Of a DNA stretch of 64,000 bases, positions 9,222-17,927 are shown piece by piece. The position numbers were made by a program, and so were the translations under genes. The notes beneath the pieces were generated by a model. It did not search any database. It saw nothing but the letters and a program-made list of their open reading frames with translations, and was not told the DNA's origin. Source of the stretch: DATAWK01 sp036267255 (lineage in GTDB: Bacteria > Acidobacteriota > Terriglobia > Terriglobales > Acidobacteriaceae); assembly GCA_036267255.1 (NCBI GenBank), contig DATAWK010000038.1, positions 1-64,000 of the forward strand, given 5' to 3'. The stretch's first letter is position 1, and each line of letters opens with the position of its first letter.

Positions 9222-11015
9222 TTGTCATCCTTGAATGTTCGAGCATCTGCTCCCGTCGCATTGGGATTCGCGTTGTTGTTTGCATTTCTTCCCGCGAGTA
9301 TGTTGGCTGCCGCCCGGAAAATTTGTGTGCGGCCAGCTCCGGGGAGCATCGTTCCTGAACCGGAGGACCTAAGCAGCCGCCACGGGATCCTGAAACTGGA
9401 GCTGACCTATCGCAACTTCACCGCTGCAGACGGGCAGCAGGAGTATTGCTATCAATATAAGGATGGCAAGCAGGCGCCCACCCTGCGTCTGCGTCCGGGT
9501 GACCTGCTGATCCTCAGGCTGAGGAACCGTTTGACGGCTCTTGGACCCGCGGCGAAACCGGCCGCAAACAATCTTTCGCTGTCAAGTTCCACCGCCAGGA
9601 CTGCCTCGATGCCGATGTCGGCTCCTTGCGGAAACGGAAGGATGTCGGCGTTCGCTACGAATCTTCATTTTCATGGCCTTACAATTCCGCCGGTTTGCCA
9701 TCAGGACGATGTACTCCATACGTTGATCGGGCCGGGAACAAGAGCTTTCGAATACCGCTTCCGAATTCCCGCAGAAGAGCCGCCGGGCCTGTACTGGTAT
9801 CACCCGCATGTGCATGGTTTCACGAATCCACAAGTGCTCGGCGGAGCCTCTGGAGCTTTGATCGTCACCGGAATCGAGCGTGCCAATCGGAAACTCGCTG
9901 GATTGCCCGAGCGAGTCTTTGTGATTCGAGATCAAGAGTTGCTTCATCCTGATGCGCTTCCCGCAAAATCTGGTCTTGTGCCAACACCGCCTGTGTTTCG
10001 CGATGCCGAAGGAGACATTCTCAACACCGGAACCGGCGGCGGCAAACCCGCCAAAGACCTATCCATTAATTTCGTTCCCGTGCCCTATCCCAACTATCCG
10101 CCGGCAATTATTCAGGTCAAACCATTGGAACGGCAACTATGGCGGGTCTTGAATGGTTCGGCACTCACCTATCTTGACCTCCAGATATTGGTCGGCAATG
10201 TCGCCCAACCCATCGGCGTGGTTTCACTCGATGGAGTTCCGATCGACGAAAATGGATTGGAGAAGGACCGGATCCTCTGGACAAACCATATTTTTCTGCC
10301 GCCGGCCGCGCGCGTGGAATTTATCTTTCGCGGCATAGCGAAAGGGACGCGGGCAACCTTCTTCACGCGTAGTTTCGATTCAGGACCGGCGGGAGAAAAT
10401 GACCCGGCTCATCCTCTAGCAACGATCATCGCGTCGGATCGAGCACCCGAACCGCCATTGCGGCTCGCCCCCTCGCCCAAACCTCTCCCGCGTTCTCGCT
10501 TGGTTTGGCTCGGAGACGTCAAACCGATGCGCACGCGAAAATTGTACTTCTCTGAACGGCCCCAGGATCCCCATCGACCGAATAGCCCGACCGTCTTCAT
10601 GATCACCGTTGACGGACAGACTCCCGCTCCCTTCAATCCGTATGCGGCGCAGCCCAATATCACCGTGCACCAGGGAGATGTGGAGGATTGGGTCATAGAG
10701 AATCGGTCGCGAGAAGCGCACACGTTTCATATTCATCAAATCCATTTCCTGCTGGTGCAGTGGGACGGTGTGCCGGTGGATGAGCCTTTCTTGCGCGATA
10801 CCATCAACGTGCCTTACTGGGATGGGAAGAGTGCACGCTACCCCAGTGTGACGCTGCGGATGGATTTCAGAGACCCGAATACTGTGGGGATCTTCGTGTA
10901 TCACTGTCATCTACTGGAGCATGAGGATGGCGGAATGATGGGGACGATCCGTGTTTTGCCAAAGGTAGTCATTACGGATAGATCGATGCACACGGCGCCA
11001 CTTGGACCACATTAA
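9222..11015 (+). CDS. Exported multicopper oxidase
   Basis: Copper enzyme that oxidises substrates and reduces oxygen to water in the periplasm or outside the cell. All four copper-binding signatures are present: HFHG, then HPHVHG about 45 residues on, HTFHIHQIHF near the C-terminus, and YHCHLLEHEDGGMM with the type-1 Cys and likely axial Met. The start is uncertain. The frame is open from a GTG at 9084, but a signal peptide (ALGFALLFAFLPASMLA) lies some 50 codons in, which favours one of the TTG codons at 9222 or 9231; GGGAG just before 9222 could be its ribosome site. The region between the first strand and HFHG carries an unusual Ser/Ala-rich insertion. Substrate class (laccase-like, cuprous, bilirubin-type) cannot be told apart. 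Confidence 0.88.
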   Translation: MSSLNVRASAPVALGFALLFAFLPASMLAAARKICVRPAPGSIVPEPEDLSSRHGILKLELTYRNFTAADGQQEYCYQYKDGKQAPTLRLRPGDLLILRLRNRLTALGPAAKPAANNLSLSSSTARTASMPMSAPCGNGRMSAFATNLHFHGLTIPPVCHQDDVLHTLIGPGTRAFEYRFRIPAEEPPGLYWYHPHVHGFTNPQVLGGASGALIVTGIERANRKLAGLPERVFVIRDQELLHPDALPAKSGLVPTPPVFRDAEGDILNTGTGGGKPAKDLSINFVPVPYPNYPPAIIQVKPLERQLWRVLNGSALTYLDLQILVGNVAQPIGVVSLDGVPIDENGLEKDRILWTNHIFLPPAARVEFIFRGIAKGTRATFFTRSFDSGPAGENDPAHPLATIIASDRAPEPPLRLAPSPKPLPRSRLVWLGDVKPMRTRKLYFSERPQDPHRPNSPTVFMITVDGQTPAPFNPYAAQPNITVHQGDVEDWVIENRSREAHTFHIHQIHFLLVQWDGVPVDEPFLRDTINVPYWDGKSARYPSVTLRMDFRDPNTVGIFVYHCHLLEHEDGGMMGTIRVLPKVVITDRSMHTAPLGPH

Positions 11016-11798
11016 TCCGAGCAGCTCAGGAAAATAGTCGTGGCACAAGAGGTCTCTCTCCACACCAAATCAACGACGCCGGTTAAAAGATAATGGATAG
11101 CGGCAACGGGTGCTCTCCTTGATCGATCGTGCTCCGGGCACAGTGTAGTACGTTGCAGTGGCTCTGCCGTTATCGGATCCTGCGGCCAATCGAAAGGGCA
11201 AAAATCATTACTTTCAAGCTCTGCCTTTGCTCTCAGAGTGGCTAGCTTAATTGGTGCCTCTGATGGTGTTGGCTTTGCACCCACCACCTTGGCAGCGTTG
11301 AGGTTTTCGCCTTTTCCTCCGCCACCTGTTCCTGGAGTAAGGGGAGATTGAGGCAGTAATGGGACGGAGCGTGATACCTACGCTCGATCCTTTTCATGAT
11401 CCCGCTAAACTGCAACAGCTTGTTGACGCCCCCGTGAGCCGATGGATGCAATCCTTTCCGCTTCGCCTTCGTTCAATCAGAAGCAAGCATTCGCCGACCT
11501 TCAGCAGAGTTGCCATGCACGCGGTGTCGATACCTCTACACGCTACTGCCGTAGAGACAAGTTCGACTCCAGCAACAAGGGTTCGCATAAGACCAGCAGA
11601 TGTTGTCAGGGATGGTGAATGTACGTCTCGCTCGAAGGCATGAGACGTCGCGCGGTTGACGCGGGTGCAGACATGAATGCCTGGACACGCGCTATGGCCT
11701 GTTGGCATCAGTTGATGCTTACACCGCACCGGTGGCTGTTAAACACAAGCCGAGTTGCCAGGACATGTCTTTCCTTGAATGCCCGCGACGCTGCGAAT
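11016..11798. other. Gene-poor stretch, no recognisable gene
   Basis: Nearly 800 bases separate the multicopper oxidase from the methyltransferase. Short open frames exist on both strands (for example minus 11394-11729), but none has a recognisable motif, a good ribosome site or family resemblance. It may be decayed coding sequence; no inverted repeats or transposase motifs were seen. Confidence 0.45.
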
Positions 11799-12557
11799 TC
11801 AGGGATATTCAGAAACCTGAGTGATTGCTGTCAAAACGGCTGATGTTCCTACTTCTCCTTCAAGCCTTGCCTGTTCAAAGCCGCATCTCGATAGAACAGC
11901 CAGAGCTTTCTGTCCCTCATTGCCCTCACGGCTTAACGGGTTGGAGACTGGATGTTTGTCGGATCTCCGGTCACGCGTTCGCAGAACTAATAGGAGCAAT
12001 CCTCCCGGTCGGAGAACTCGCGCTACTTCTGACAAATCATGTTCCGGGTCAGACCAGAATTGGAAGTTGTGCAAGGCCGTAGCTTTGTCAAATGTTCCAT
12101 CGGCCCAGGCCAGCGACGATGCCGTTCCAAGACGCAGATCCACTCTGCCTGCATGGATCCACCGCTCGTTTCGTTTCCACGCCGTACTTAGCATAAGTGG
12201 GGAGGGGTCTACCCCTGCCACAAAGCCAGACGACGCTGCTTTGGCGAGCATTCCGATCAGTTGCCCCGTGCCGAATCCGATCTCCAATATTCGGTCGGAT
12301 GGTTGCACCGCGAGCCTCTCCAAGGCGTGTTTGTGCGCCGAGCGATTGAAGACGTCCATGGACCACCCGAAAATGGCACCCAGGATTCCATGAGGGTGCA
12401 TCGCCTGTGGAAGGTTCTTCCCGGTGCGTACCGGAGACGCTGGCGTGGACCCATCCATGGAACTCTCATCCTTCGGAAGATGTTCAGTCATCCCAAGCCT
12501 ATCAGCAGGGTCTTGTTGCGAAAATGCGCCCCGGACCCACCTGACATTGGATGCCAT
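11799..12557 (-). CDS. Class I SAM-dependent methyltransferase
   Basis: A 252-residue methyltransferase with the SAM-binding motif I ILEIGFGTGQLIG at about residues 92-104, an acidic post-I residue in AGVDPS, and the motif IV/post region of the ubiE/methyltransf_11 type (ARVLRPGGLLLLVLRT). A short histidine-containing lead (HPHGILGAIFGWSMDVFNR) before motif I resembles other small acceptor-unknown methyltransferases. The first 30 residues are poorly conserved in style; ATGs at 12491 or 12458 are alternative starts. It stands alone on the minus strand with gene-poor sequence on both sides. The methyl acceptor is unknown. Confidence 0.85.
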   Translation of the reverse strand: MASNVRWVRGAFSQQDPADRLGMTEHLPKDESSMDGSTPASPVRTGKNLPQAMHPHGILGAIFGWSMDVFNRSAHKHALERLAVQPSDRILEIGFGTGQLIGMLAKAASSGFVAGVDPSPLMLSTAWKRNERWIHAGRVDLRLGTASSLAWADGTFDKATALHNFQFWSDPEHDLSEVARVLRPGGLLLLVLRTRDRRSDKHPVSNPLSREGNEGQKALAVLSRCGFEQARLEGEVGTSAVLTAITQVSEYP

Positions 12558-12781
12558 CTGCTCCCACAGGTGAACGGAAGTTCAAGCCTGCCATTTCAAC
12601 GAGCGCATCATCGCCACGTCACTTACTGAGACATGCTGAGTTCTGCTGTGGAACACCGGGTTAGTACCGGGTAACGCCCTTCTCGTCAGGATTTTGATTG
12701 CTGGTCAGAAGACGACTTATCGGGAGCGATCGAATGCTGACGCCCCTAAGCCAAAGAAATAAGAAGATGTGAAACTCGGTA

Positions 12782-13408
12782 CTATTTCTTCGCTGCAGGA
12801 TCGGCGCGCTTTCTTCGTTGATAGGCGGCGACCTTGAACTTATTACCGCAGATATTCATGCTGCACCACCGGCGTGCCCCATTCTTGCTCGCGTCAAAGA
12901 AGTGAACAACGCACGATTCGCATTTGCGAATGCGCGACCGTTCCGTCTCAGCGAGAAGATCTGCCGTGGCAGCGATAATCGGTGCCCAGAGGTCGGTTGG
13001 CCGGTGGAGCTCGAACGTTGTCTCCCGAGTTACCCTCCCGTCTCGCTTATGAAGCAAAGCAGGAAGAGGGTATTGAATCAACCGTGAGTTCACATGGGCC
13101 AGAAACGCATCCGACGGCACAGACCCACTCTCCATCCGAAGAACGGCCTCCCGCAGCTTTTCCCTGAACGTAATGAGCTGTTCCAGGAATGCCTCTGCGT
13201 CAGCTGAATTACGCCAGCTTCGGAGGGTGGCTTTTGCCTTGGCCGAAATTACCATCCCCGAGGCGATCAGCCACCTTTCGAGGGCGCGCACATCCGGCAG
13301 GAGTTCCGTAGGCCCTTCGGCTAGGACGGGCTTCGTATTCAGGAAATCCAGAATTGGGCTGTTCGCCACAAACAGAAATCTGTCGTTCCTCTCCCGAGAA
13401 GCTTGCAT
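12782..13408 (-). CDS. ABATE-domain / CGNR zinc-finger transcriptional regulator
   Basis: A 208-residue protein with the two-domain order of CGNR regulators: an N-terminal ABATE-like domain (FLFVANSPILDFLNTKP near the start) and a C-terminal zinc finger with Cys-x2-Cys (KCESC) and Cys-x4-Cys (WCSMNIC) followed by GNKFKVAAYQRRKR. The signature reads CGNK rather than CGNR. Proteins of this class are thought to be DNA-binding regulators. The gene is transcribed away from the four-gene cluster starting at 13525, with a 116-base gap between the two start codons, so it is the natural candidate regulator of that cluster. That link is inferred from position only. Confidence 0.85.
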   Translation of the reverse strand: MQASRERNDRFLFVANSPILDFLNTKPVLAEGPTELLPDVRALERWLIASGMVISAKAKATLRSWRNSADAEAFLEQLITFREKLREAVLRMESGSVPSDAFLAHVNSRLIQYPLPALLHKRDGRVTRETTFELHRPTDLWAPIIAATADLLAETERSRIRKCESCVVHFFDASKNGARRWCSMNICGNKFKVAAYQRRKRADPAAKK

Positions 13409-13524
13409 GAACCCTCACGAAAAATCTTTCAACCAAAATTAACACCTTTGATGCATCTTTTATCGGTGTCATGTACTCTCAGTTCTGTAGGCGGGTCCAT
13501 GCCTCGCCGGGAGAGGAAATCATC

Positions 13525-14373
13525 ATGACAACATTTCAACATGCAACCCTTCGCGGTCTCAAGATGTTTTACCGAGAGGCTGGATCTAAGACTTCTCCGA
13601 CTATCGTGCTTCTGCACGGCTTCCCGAGCTCGTCGCATATGTTTCGCGACCTGATTCCCCAACTCGCGGAAAAGTTCCACATCATCGCCCCGGATTACAT
13701 CGGCTTCGGGTACAGTGATGCCCCGGGTGTGAGTGACTTTGAGTACACATTCGACAATCTCGCAGCCTATGTCGAGGAGCTTTTGTTCGGCACTCTGGGA
13801 TTGAAGAAGTTCAGCATCTACGTGCAGGATTATGGCGCGCCGATCGGATATCGAATCGCCTTCAAACATCAGGATGCCATCGAAGGCATCATAGTGCAGA
13901 ACGGGAATGCTTACGCCGAAGGCATCGGCGCCGCCTTCGATCCGATGAAGCCGTTCTGGGCCAACCGCACGCCCGAGACAGAAGCGCCGGTGCGCGCGCT
14001 GCTCACCCTCCAGACGACGATCTTCCAGTACACGCATGGCGTAAAGGACGTGAGCCGAGTCAGTCCGGACGCCTATACGGTCGATCAGCACTTTCTCGAT
14101 CGCCCGGGCAATGACGCCATCCAGTTAAATCTGCTGCATAATTACCAGGCCAACCTGCCACACTATGACGAGTGGCATACGTTCTTCCGGAACAGGCAGC
14201 CGAAAACGCTGATCGTGTGGGGCAAGAACGATCCCTTCTTCACGGTCGAGGGCGCGCAGGCGTATCTCAGCGACATTCCCAAGGCGGAACTGAATCTCTT
14301 CGACACCGGCCACTTCGCCCTTGAAGATCACGGCGACGTCATCGCGAAGAAGATTGTGAGCTTCTTCGGCTGA
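13525..14373 (+). CDS. Alpha/beta hydrolase, haloalkane dehalogenase/epoxide hydrolase-like
   Basis: A 282-residue alpha/beta-hydrolase. The start at 13525 is preceded by GAGAGGAAA and begins MTTFQHATLRGLK; the frame is open further upstream but without a ribosome site. The oxyanion-hole motif is LLHGFPSSSHMF (about residues 32-43). The nucleophile elbow reads VQDYGAPIG with Asp 102 in place of Ser, as in haloalkane dehalogenases and epoxide hydrolases, and the catalytic His is expected at 263 (DTGHFALEDHG). Members of this branch are often annotated as haloalkane dehalogenase-like without proven activity. It is the first gene of a same-strand cluster with a second hydrolase-fold protein, an SDR and a flavoprotein disulfide reductase. 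Confidence 0.88.
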   Translation: MTTFQHATLRGLKMFYREAGSKTSPTIVLLHGFPSSSHMFRDLIPQLAEKFHIIAPDYIGFGYSDAPGVSDFEYTFDNLAAYVEELLFGTLGLKKFSIYVQDYGAPIGYRIAFKHQDAIEGIIVQNGNAYAEGIGAAFDPMKPFWANRTPETEAPVRALLTLQTTIFQYTHGVKDVSRVSPDAYTVDQHFLDRPGNDAIQLNLLHNYQANLPHYDEWHTFFRNRQPKTLIVWGKNDPFFTVEGAQAYLSDIPKAELNLFDTGHFALEDHGDVIAKKIVSFFG

Positions 14374-14444
14374 GCTTGGCGGCCGAGCCAGCGCCGCGGC
14401 GTTTGAACTGGGAGACGAGAAGAGGAGACGAGAGGAGAACCATC

Positions 14445-15140
14445 ATGTCAGCATTTCAAAACGCCACGGTTGTTGTGGTCCACGGCGCATGGGCCGACGG
14501 ATCAAGCTGGGAACCGGTTATTCGCAGGCTGCAGAAGGAGGAGTTGGATGTCGTGGCCGCGCCAATACCTCTGACATCGCTGAGCGACGATGCCGCAGCG
14601 CTGCAACGGACGATCGCCCGGACGGAAGGTCCCGTGATCGTGGCCGGCCACGCCTATGCCGGTACTGTGGTGGGGACTGCACATGACGAGCGCGTAAAGG
14701 CGCTTGTATATATTGCAGCCCTCGCTCCGGATGAGGGCGAGACGGTTGCTGAGGTCTTTTACCGGGATGAGCCGCACCCGCAGGCCCCAAAGCTTGTACC
14801 AGATGCGGATGGATTCATATGGATGCCCGACGAGAGCTTTGCCGAAGCCTTCGCGCAGGATGCAACGCCGGAGCAAACAGCGCTCTGCCGCGCTGTCCAG
14901 CGGCCGATTTCGGTCAGGTGCATCCAGGAGCCGGTCGCTGCTCCAGCGTGGAAGACAAAGCCGGTGTGGTATCTGCTCGCGGAAAAAGACAGGATGATCA
15001 ACCCGAAGACGCAGCGATTCATGGCCGAGCGTATGAACGCCACGATCCGCTCATTCGCGGTCGATCACACGCCGCTCCTTACCGCGCCGGATAGGGCAGC
15101 GGGCATCATCCTCGAAGCCGCGAAGGCGACATTGGCCTGA
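14445..15140 (+). CDS. Alpha/beta-hydrolase fold protein lacking the nucleophile serine
   Basis: A 231-residue protein starting at 14445, where GAGGAGAACC gives a good ribosome site (the start motif MSAFQNATV echoes the previous gene). The fold markers are clear: VVVVHGAWADGSSWEPVI near the N-terminus and a late conserved His in VDHTPLLTAPD. In relatives of this EstC/RsbQ-like group the nucleophile elbow reads GHSYGG; here it reads GHAYAG, so the nucleophile Ser is Ala at residue 70 and a turn Gly is also Ala. As written, a classical serine-hydrolase mechanism is not possible. It may bind rather than hydrolyse a ligand, or use another chemistry as some cofactor-free oxygenases of this fold do. 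It lies 71 bases after the first hydrolase. Confidence 0.85.
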   Translation: MSAFQNATVVVVHGAWADGSSWEPVIRRLQKEELDVVAAPIPLTSLSDDAAALQRTIARTEGPVIVAGHAYAGTVVGTAHDERVKALVYIAALAPDEGETVAEVFYRDEPHPQAPKLVPDADGFIWMPDESFAEAFAQDATPEQTALCRAVQRPISVRCIQEPVAAPAWKTKPVWYLLAEKDRMINPKTQRFMAERMNATIRSFAVDHTPLLTAPDRAAGIILEAAKATLA

Positions 15141-15225
15141 GCGCAAAAGCAAATCAACCCCTGCCCAAACCGGTCGGCAGGGCATTGCTCTAACATTCAT
15201 GTTTTCCATAGCAGGAGCAACAAGA

Positions 15226-15996
15226 ATGAAGAATTCTGTAGCAATCGTCACGGGAGCAAGTCAGGGCATTGGCCGCTCCACTGCAATCCGGCTGGCCAAA
15301 GATTTTGCCGTGATCGTTCTCGTCGCAAGGAACGCGGACGCATTGGTGGAAGTATCGGGTGAGGTGCGGAGTGCCGGTGCAGAGCCGCGCAGCATCGCGC
15401 TTGATCTGAGCCGGATAGAATCGCCCGAGGTTGTGATCAAAACGACGCTCGATGCGTACGGTCGCCTCGACGCACTTCTCAACATCGCCGGAGCCGTGCC
15501 GCAGATAGATCTCTTCGAGATGACGGATGAGCAGTGGTACGCGGGCATGGAGCTGAAGCTGCATGGGGCCCGCCGATTGACGATCCGTGCCTGGGATGCG
15601 CTCAAGGCGAGCCAGGGATCGGTGGTCTTCATGTCGGGCAGTGCCGCGCTCGACCCCAAGCCGGCATTCGCCGCCGTTGCAGCCACCAACGCCGCCATCA
15701 TTGCCATGGCCAAGGCCTTTGCCGAGCAGGGCATCACGGATGGCGTACAGGTAAACAGCATTGTGCCGGGAGCCGTAATGACCGGGCGGCGGCGCTCCTT
15801 CCTTCAAAGGTGGGCTCCAGCGCACAATATGAGTGTTGAGGAGGCTACCAAGAACTTTCCCGAAGAGGCGGGCATCCGCCGTTACGGTCAGCCGGAAGAG
15901 ATAGCTGAGTTGCTTGCCTTCATGGTTTCACCCGCGGCCAAGTGGATGACGGGGAGCTCGGTACGCATGGACGGCGGCGAGGTCAAGGGGATCTAA
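15226..15996 (+). CDS. Divergent short-chain dehydrogenase/reductase without the YxxxK pair
   Basis: A 256-residue Rossmann-fold SDR. The start at 15226 is preceded by GCAGGAGCAA. The dinucleotide-binding motif TGASQGIG lies at about residues 9-16, followed by NIAGAVP in place of NAG and a Ser in MSGSAA. At the position of the catalytic Tyr-x3-Lys the sequence reads VAATN within PAFAAVAATNAAI, so both the Tyr and the Lys are absent. Such NAA-containing SDRs form a divergent branch whose chemistry is poorly defined. The C-terminal PEEIAELLAFMVSPAAKWMTGS and VRMDGGEV are canonical for the family. It follows the hydrolase-fold gene by 85 bases and precedes the flavoprotein by about 90. Confidence 0.88.
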   Translation: MKNSVAIVTGASQGIGRSTAIRLAKDFAVIVLVARNADALVEVSGEVRSAGAEPRSIALDLSRIESPEVVIKTTLDAYGRLDALLNIAGAVPQIDLFEMTDEQWYAGMELKLHGARRLTIRAWDALKASQGSVVFMSGSAALDPKPAFAAVAATNAAIIAMAKAFAEQGITDGVQVNSIVPGAVMTGRRRSFLQRWAPAHNMSVEEATKNFPEEAGIRRYGQPEEIAELLAFMVSPAAKWMTGSSVRMDGGEVKGI

Positions 15997-16088
15997 ACCT
16001 GCGTGGTAACAGATCCTGACTTGTGGGCAGCGCCCGCCGGGTCATCGAACACGGTGCCGAATCACGAATCAGATAGAGGAGTCTGTAC

Positions 16089-17486
16089 ATGAATACGACA
16101 AGTCAACCTGAGGAATACGATCTCGTGATTCTTGGCAGCGGGACCGGTTCAAAACTGCTCGCCTGGACGTTCGCCTCGCACGGGCAACGTGTCGCCGCGA
16201 TTGAGCGGAAGTACGTGGGCGGCGCATGTCCCAACATCGCGTGTCTTCCCAGCAAAAACGTCATTCACACTGCGCAGATTGCGCATTACGTGCGCAACAG
16301 CGAAGAGTTCGGCATCGCAACCAGTGGATTCACCGTGAAGATGCCCGCGGTGCGCGAGCGCAAGCGCCGCATGGTCCAGGGACTGGTCGATACCCATCTT
16401 GATCTCTACCATCGCAGTGGCGCAGAGCTCATTATGGCATCGGGCCGCTTCGTCGGGCCTCGAACGCTGGAGGCGACGCTCACTGATGGAACAAAACGGC
16501 TGCTGCGCGGAAAGAACGTCATCATCGGGACGGGCACCCATGCCCTGGTGGACAACACGCCGGGGTTGCGGGAAGCCGAACCGCTGACCCATGTGGAGGC
16601 TCTTGAGTTGGACGTCGTCCCCGATCATCTGATCGTGCTTGGAGGCGGCTACGTCGGTCTCGAGTTCGCTCAGGCGATGCGGCGCTTTGGCAGCAAAGTA
16701 ACTGTGGTCGATCGCAATGAACGCCTGCTGCATCGCGAGGATAGCGATGTCACTGATGGACTGCACACTCTCTTTCAGGATGAGGGAATCGATCTCGTGC
16801 TGAATGCGAAAGTGCAGCGCGTCTCAGGAAGATCCGGGGAAGCCGTACAAGTTTCTTTTCTTGAGGCGGGTTTCGAACGCACGCTCGAGGGGTCCCATCT
16901 GCTCGTCGCAGTCGGGCGCATTCCTAACACAGAGAACATCGGCTTGGAACTCGCGGGCATCGAGCTCACCGAACGCGGATACATCAAAGTGAATGATCGC
17001 CTCGAAACCACTGCTGAAGGCGTGTGGGCCGTTGGAGAGGTGGCCGGAAGTCCTCAATTCACCCATATCAGCGAGGATGATTTCCGCGTCGTCAGGGACA
17101 ACATACTCGGCGGCGATCATCGCACCACCGGCAGGCAGGTGCCGTTTTGCCTCTTTACGGACCCGGAGTTTGCGCGCGTCGGTCTGAGCGAGACTGAGGC
17201 AAACGAGCAGGGCCTACGATATTTGCTGTTCAAAGTGCCAATGGCCGCGGTTCTGCGTGCGCGCAGCCTGATGGAAACGCGCGGCTTTCTTAAATGCCTT
17301 GTGGAGCGCGACAGCAACCGCATTCTCGGGTTTGCCGCCTTTGGAGTAGGCGCAGGCGAAATCATGGGCTGCGTGCAGATCGCGATGCTTGGAGGCCTGC
17401 CGTACACTGCACTGCGTGAAGCCGTTCTGGCGCATCCGACCATTCCCGAGGGTCTTGTTTCGCTGTTCTCGTCCACGCCGTCCTAG
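16089..17486 (+). CDS. FAD-dependent pyridine nucleotide-disulfide oxidoreductase, MerA/RclA-like
   Basis: A 465-residue homodimeric flavoprotein of the lipoamide dehydrogenase/mercuric reductase superfamily. The FAD-binding motif LVILGSGTGSKLLA is at the N-terminus; the redox disulfide is GGACPNIACLPSKN (Cys-x4-Cys); the NAD(P)H site is VLGGGYVGLEFA; the C-terminal interface motif is HPTIPEGL, supplying the partner His and Glu. There is no N-terminal heavy-metal domain and no C-terminal Cys pair, so it is not a classic MerA. RclA-like reductases or related uncharacterised enzymes are the better match. It is the last gene of the 13.5-17.5 kb cluster and the only one with a fully canonical redox centre, pointing to a redox or electrophile-stress role for the set. 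The physiological substrate is unknown. Confidence 0.88.
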   Translation: MNTTSQPEEYDLVILGSGTGSKLLAWTFASHGQRVAAIERKYVGGACPNIACLPSKNVIHTAQIAHYVRNSEEFGIATSGFTVKMPAVRERKRRMVQGLVDTHLDLYHRSGAELIMASGRFVGPRTLEATLTDGTKRLLRGKNVIIGTGTHALVDNTPGLREAEPLTHVEALELDVVPDHLIVLGGGYVGLEFAQAMRRFGSKVTVVDRNERLLHREDSDVTDGLHTLFQDEGIDLVLNAKVQRVSGRSGEAVQVSFLEAGFERTLEGSHLLVAVGRIPNTENIGLELAGIELTERGYIKVNDRLETTAEGVWAVGEVAGSPQFTHISEDDFRVVRDNILGGDHRTTGRQVPFCLFTDPEFARVGLSETEANEQGLRYLLFKVPMAAVLRARSLMETRGFLKCLVERDSNRILGFAAFGVGAGEIMGCVQIAMLGGLPYTALREAVLAHPTIPEGLVSLFSSTPS

Positions 17487-17599
17487 AGGCACACCCTCTT
17501 TTGCTTGGCTCATCCAGTCAGAGAAGCGCTGGGCAATGGAGATTAGTAATGAAAAACGCCCTTATCGCCAGGAACGATTCTCGGTTGATTCAAGATCCC

Positions 17600-17850
17600 C
17601 GAGTCGCTCAGCGAGCAATCATCTCTCACTGAGTCACAGGCCAGCGATAGCACAATCATGGCACTTGCCGGGCATGTGTCGAGGAAGATGCTGGAGCACT
17701 ACAGTCATGTGCGGCAGGAAGCGAAGCGAGAGGCGGTGAATGTGCTCTCCGTTAAGCGACCAAACAAGCCAACAATCGGGGGTTATGACACAAACCGTGA
17801 CACAAAACACGTCCTGCCTGAGCAGATGCCGCCGTATGTCATTGAAAATA
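17600..17850 (+). pseudogene. Remnant of a tyrosine recombinase (integrase) C-terminus
   Basis: Translation near 17625-17740 gives SQASDSTIMALAGHVS followed by RKMLEHYSHVRQEAKREAV. This is the final part of phage/ICE-type tyrosine integrases, including the GH box and the HYSH segment whose Tyr is the DNA-cleaving residue. Only about 45 residues are recognisable, and the rest of the catalytic domain is missing upstream. The frame then runs on into the adjacent tRNA gene. An integrase end immediately beside a tRNA 3' end is the classic footprint of an element once inserted at that tRNA. Confidence 0.75.
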
Positions 17851-17927
17851 TGGTAGGCACGAGGAGACTCGAACTCCTGACCTCTACCGTGTCAAGGTAG
17901 CGCTCTAACCAACTGAGCTACGCGCCT
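17851..17927 (-). tRNA. tRNA-Val (anticodon GAC)
   Basis: Read on the minus strand, a full cloverleaf forms. It has a 7-bp acceptor stem (AGGCGCG with CGTGCCT, one G-T pair), a D arm GCTC/GAGC, an anticodon stem CTACC/GGTAG with loop TTGACAC (anticodon GAC), a T arm AGGAG/CTCCT with TTCGAGT loop, discriminator A and an encoded CCA. Total length is 77 bases. The 3' end faces the integrase remnant, so it probably served as an attachment site. Confidence 0.96.

Noticed and set aside
11394..11729. 111-codon minus-strand frame in the gene-poor stretch
   Set aside because: No motif, poor start context; could be remnant coding sequence but not supportable.
15159..15182. CCCTGCC/GGCAGGG inverted repeat before the SDR gene, considered as terminator
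   Set aside because: Stem is only 7 bp with a 10-base loop and no following T run; genes on both sides are on the same strand.
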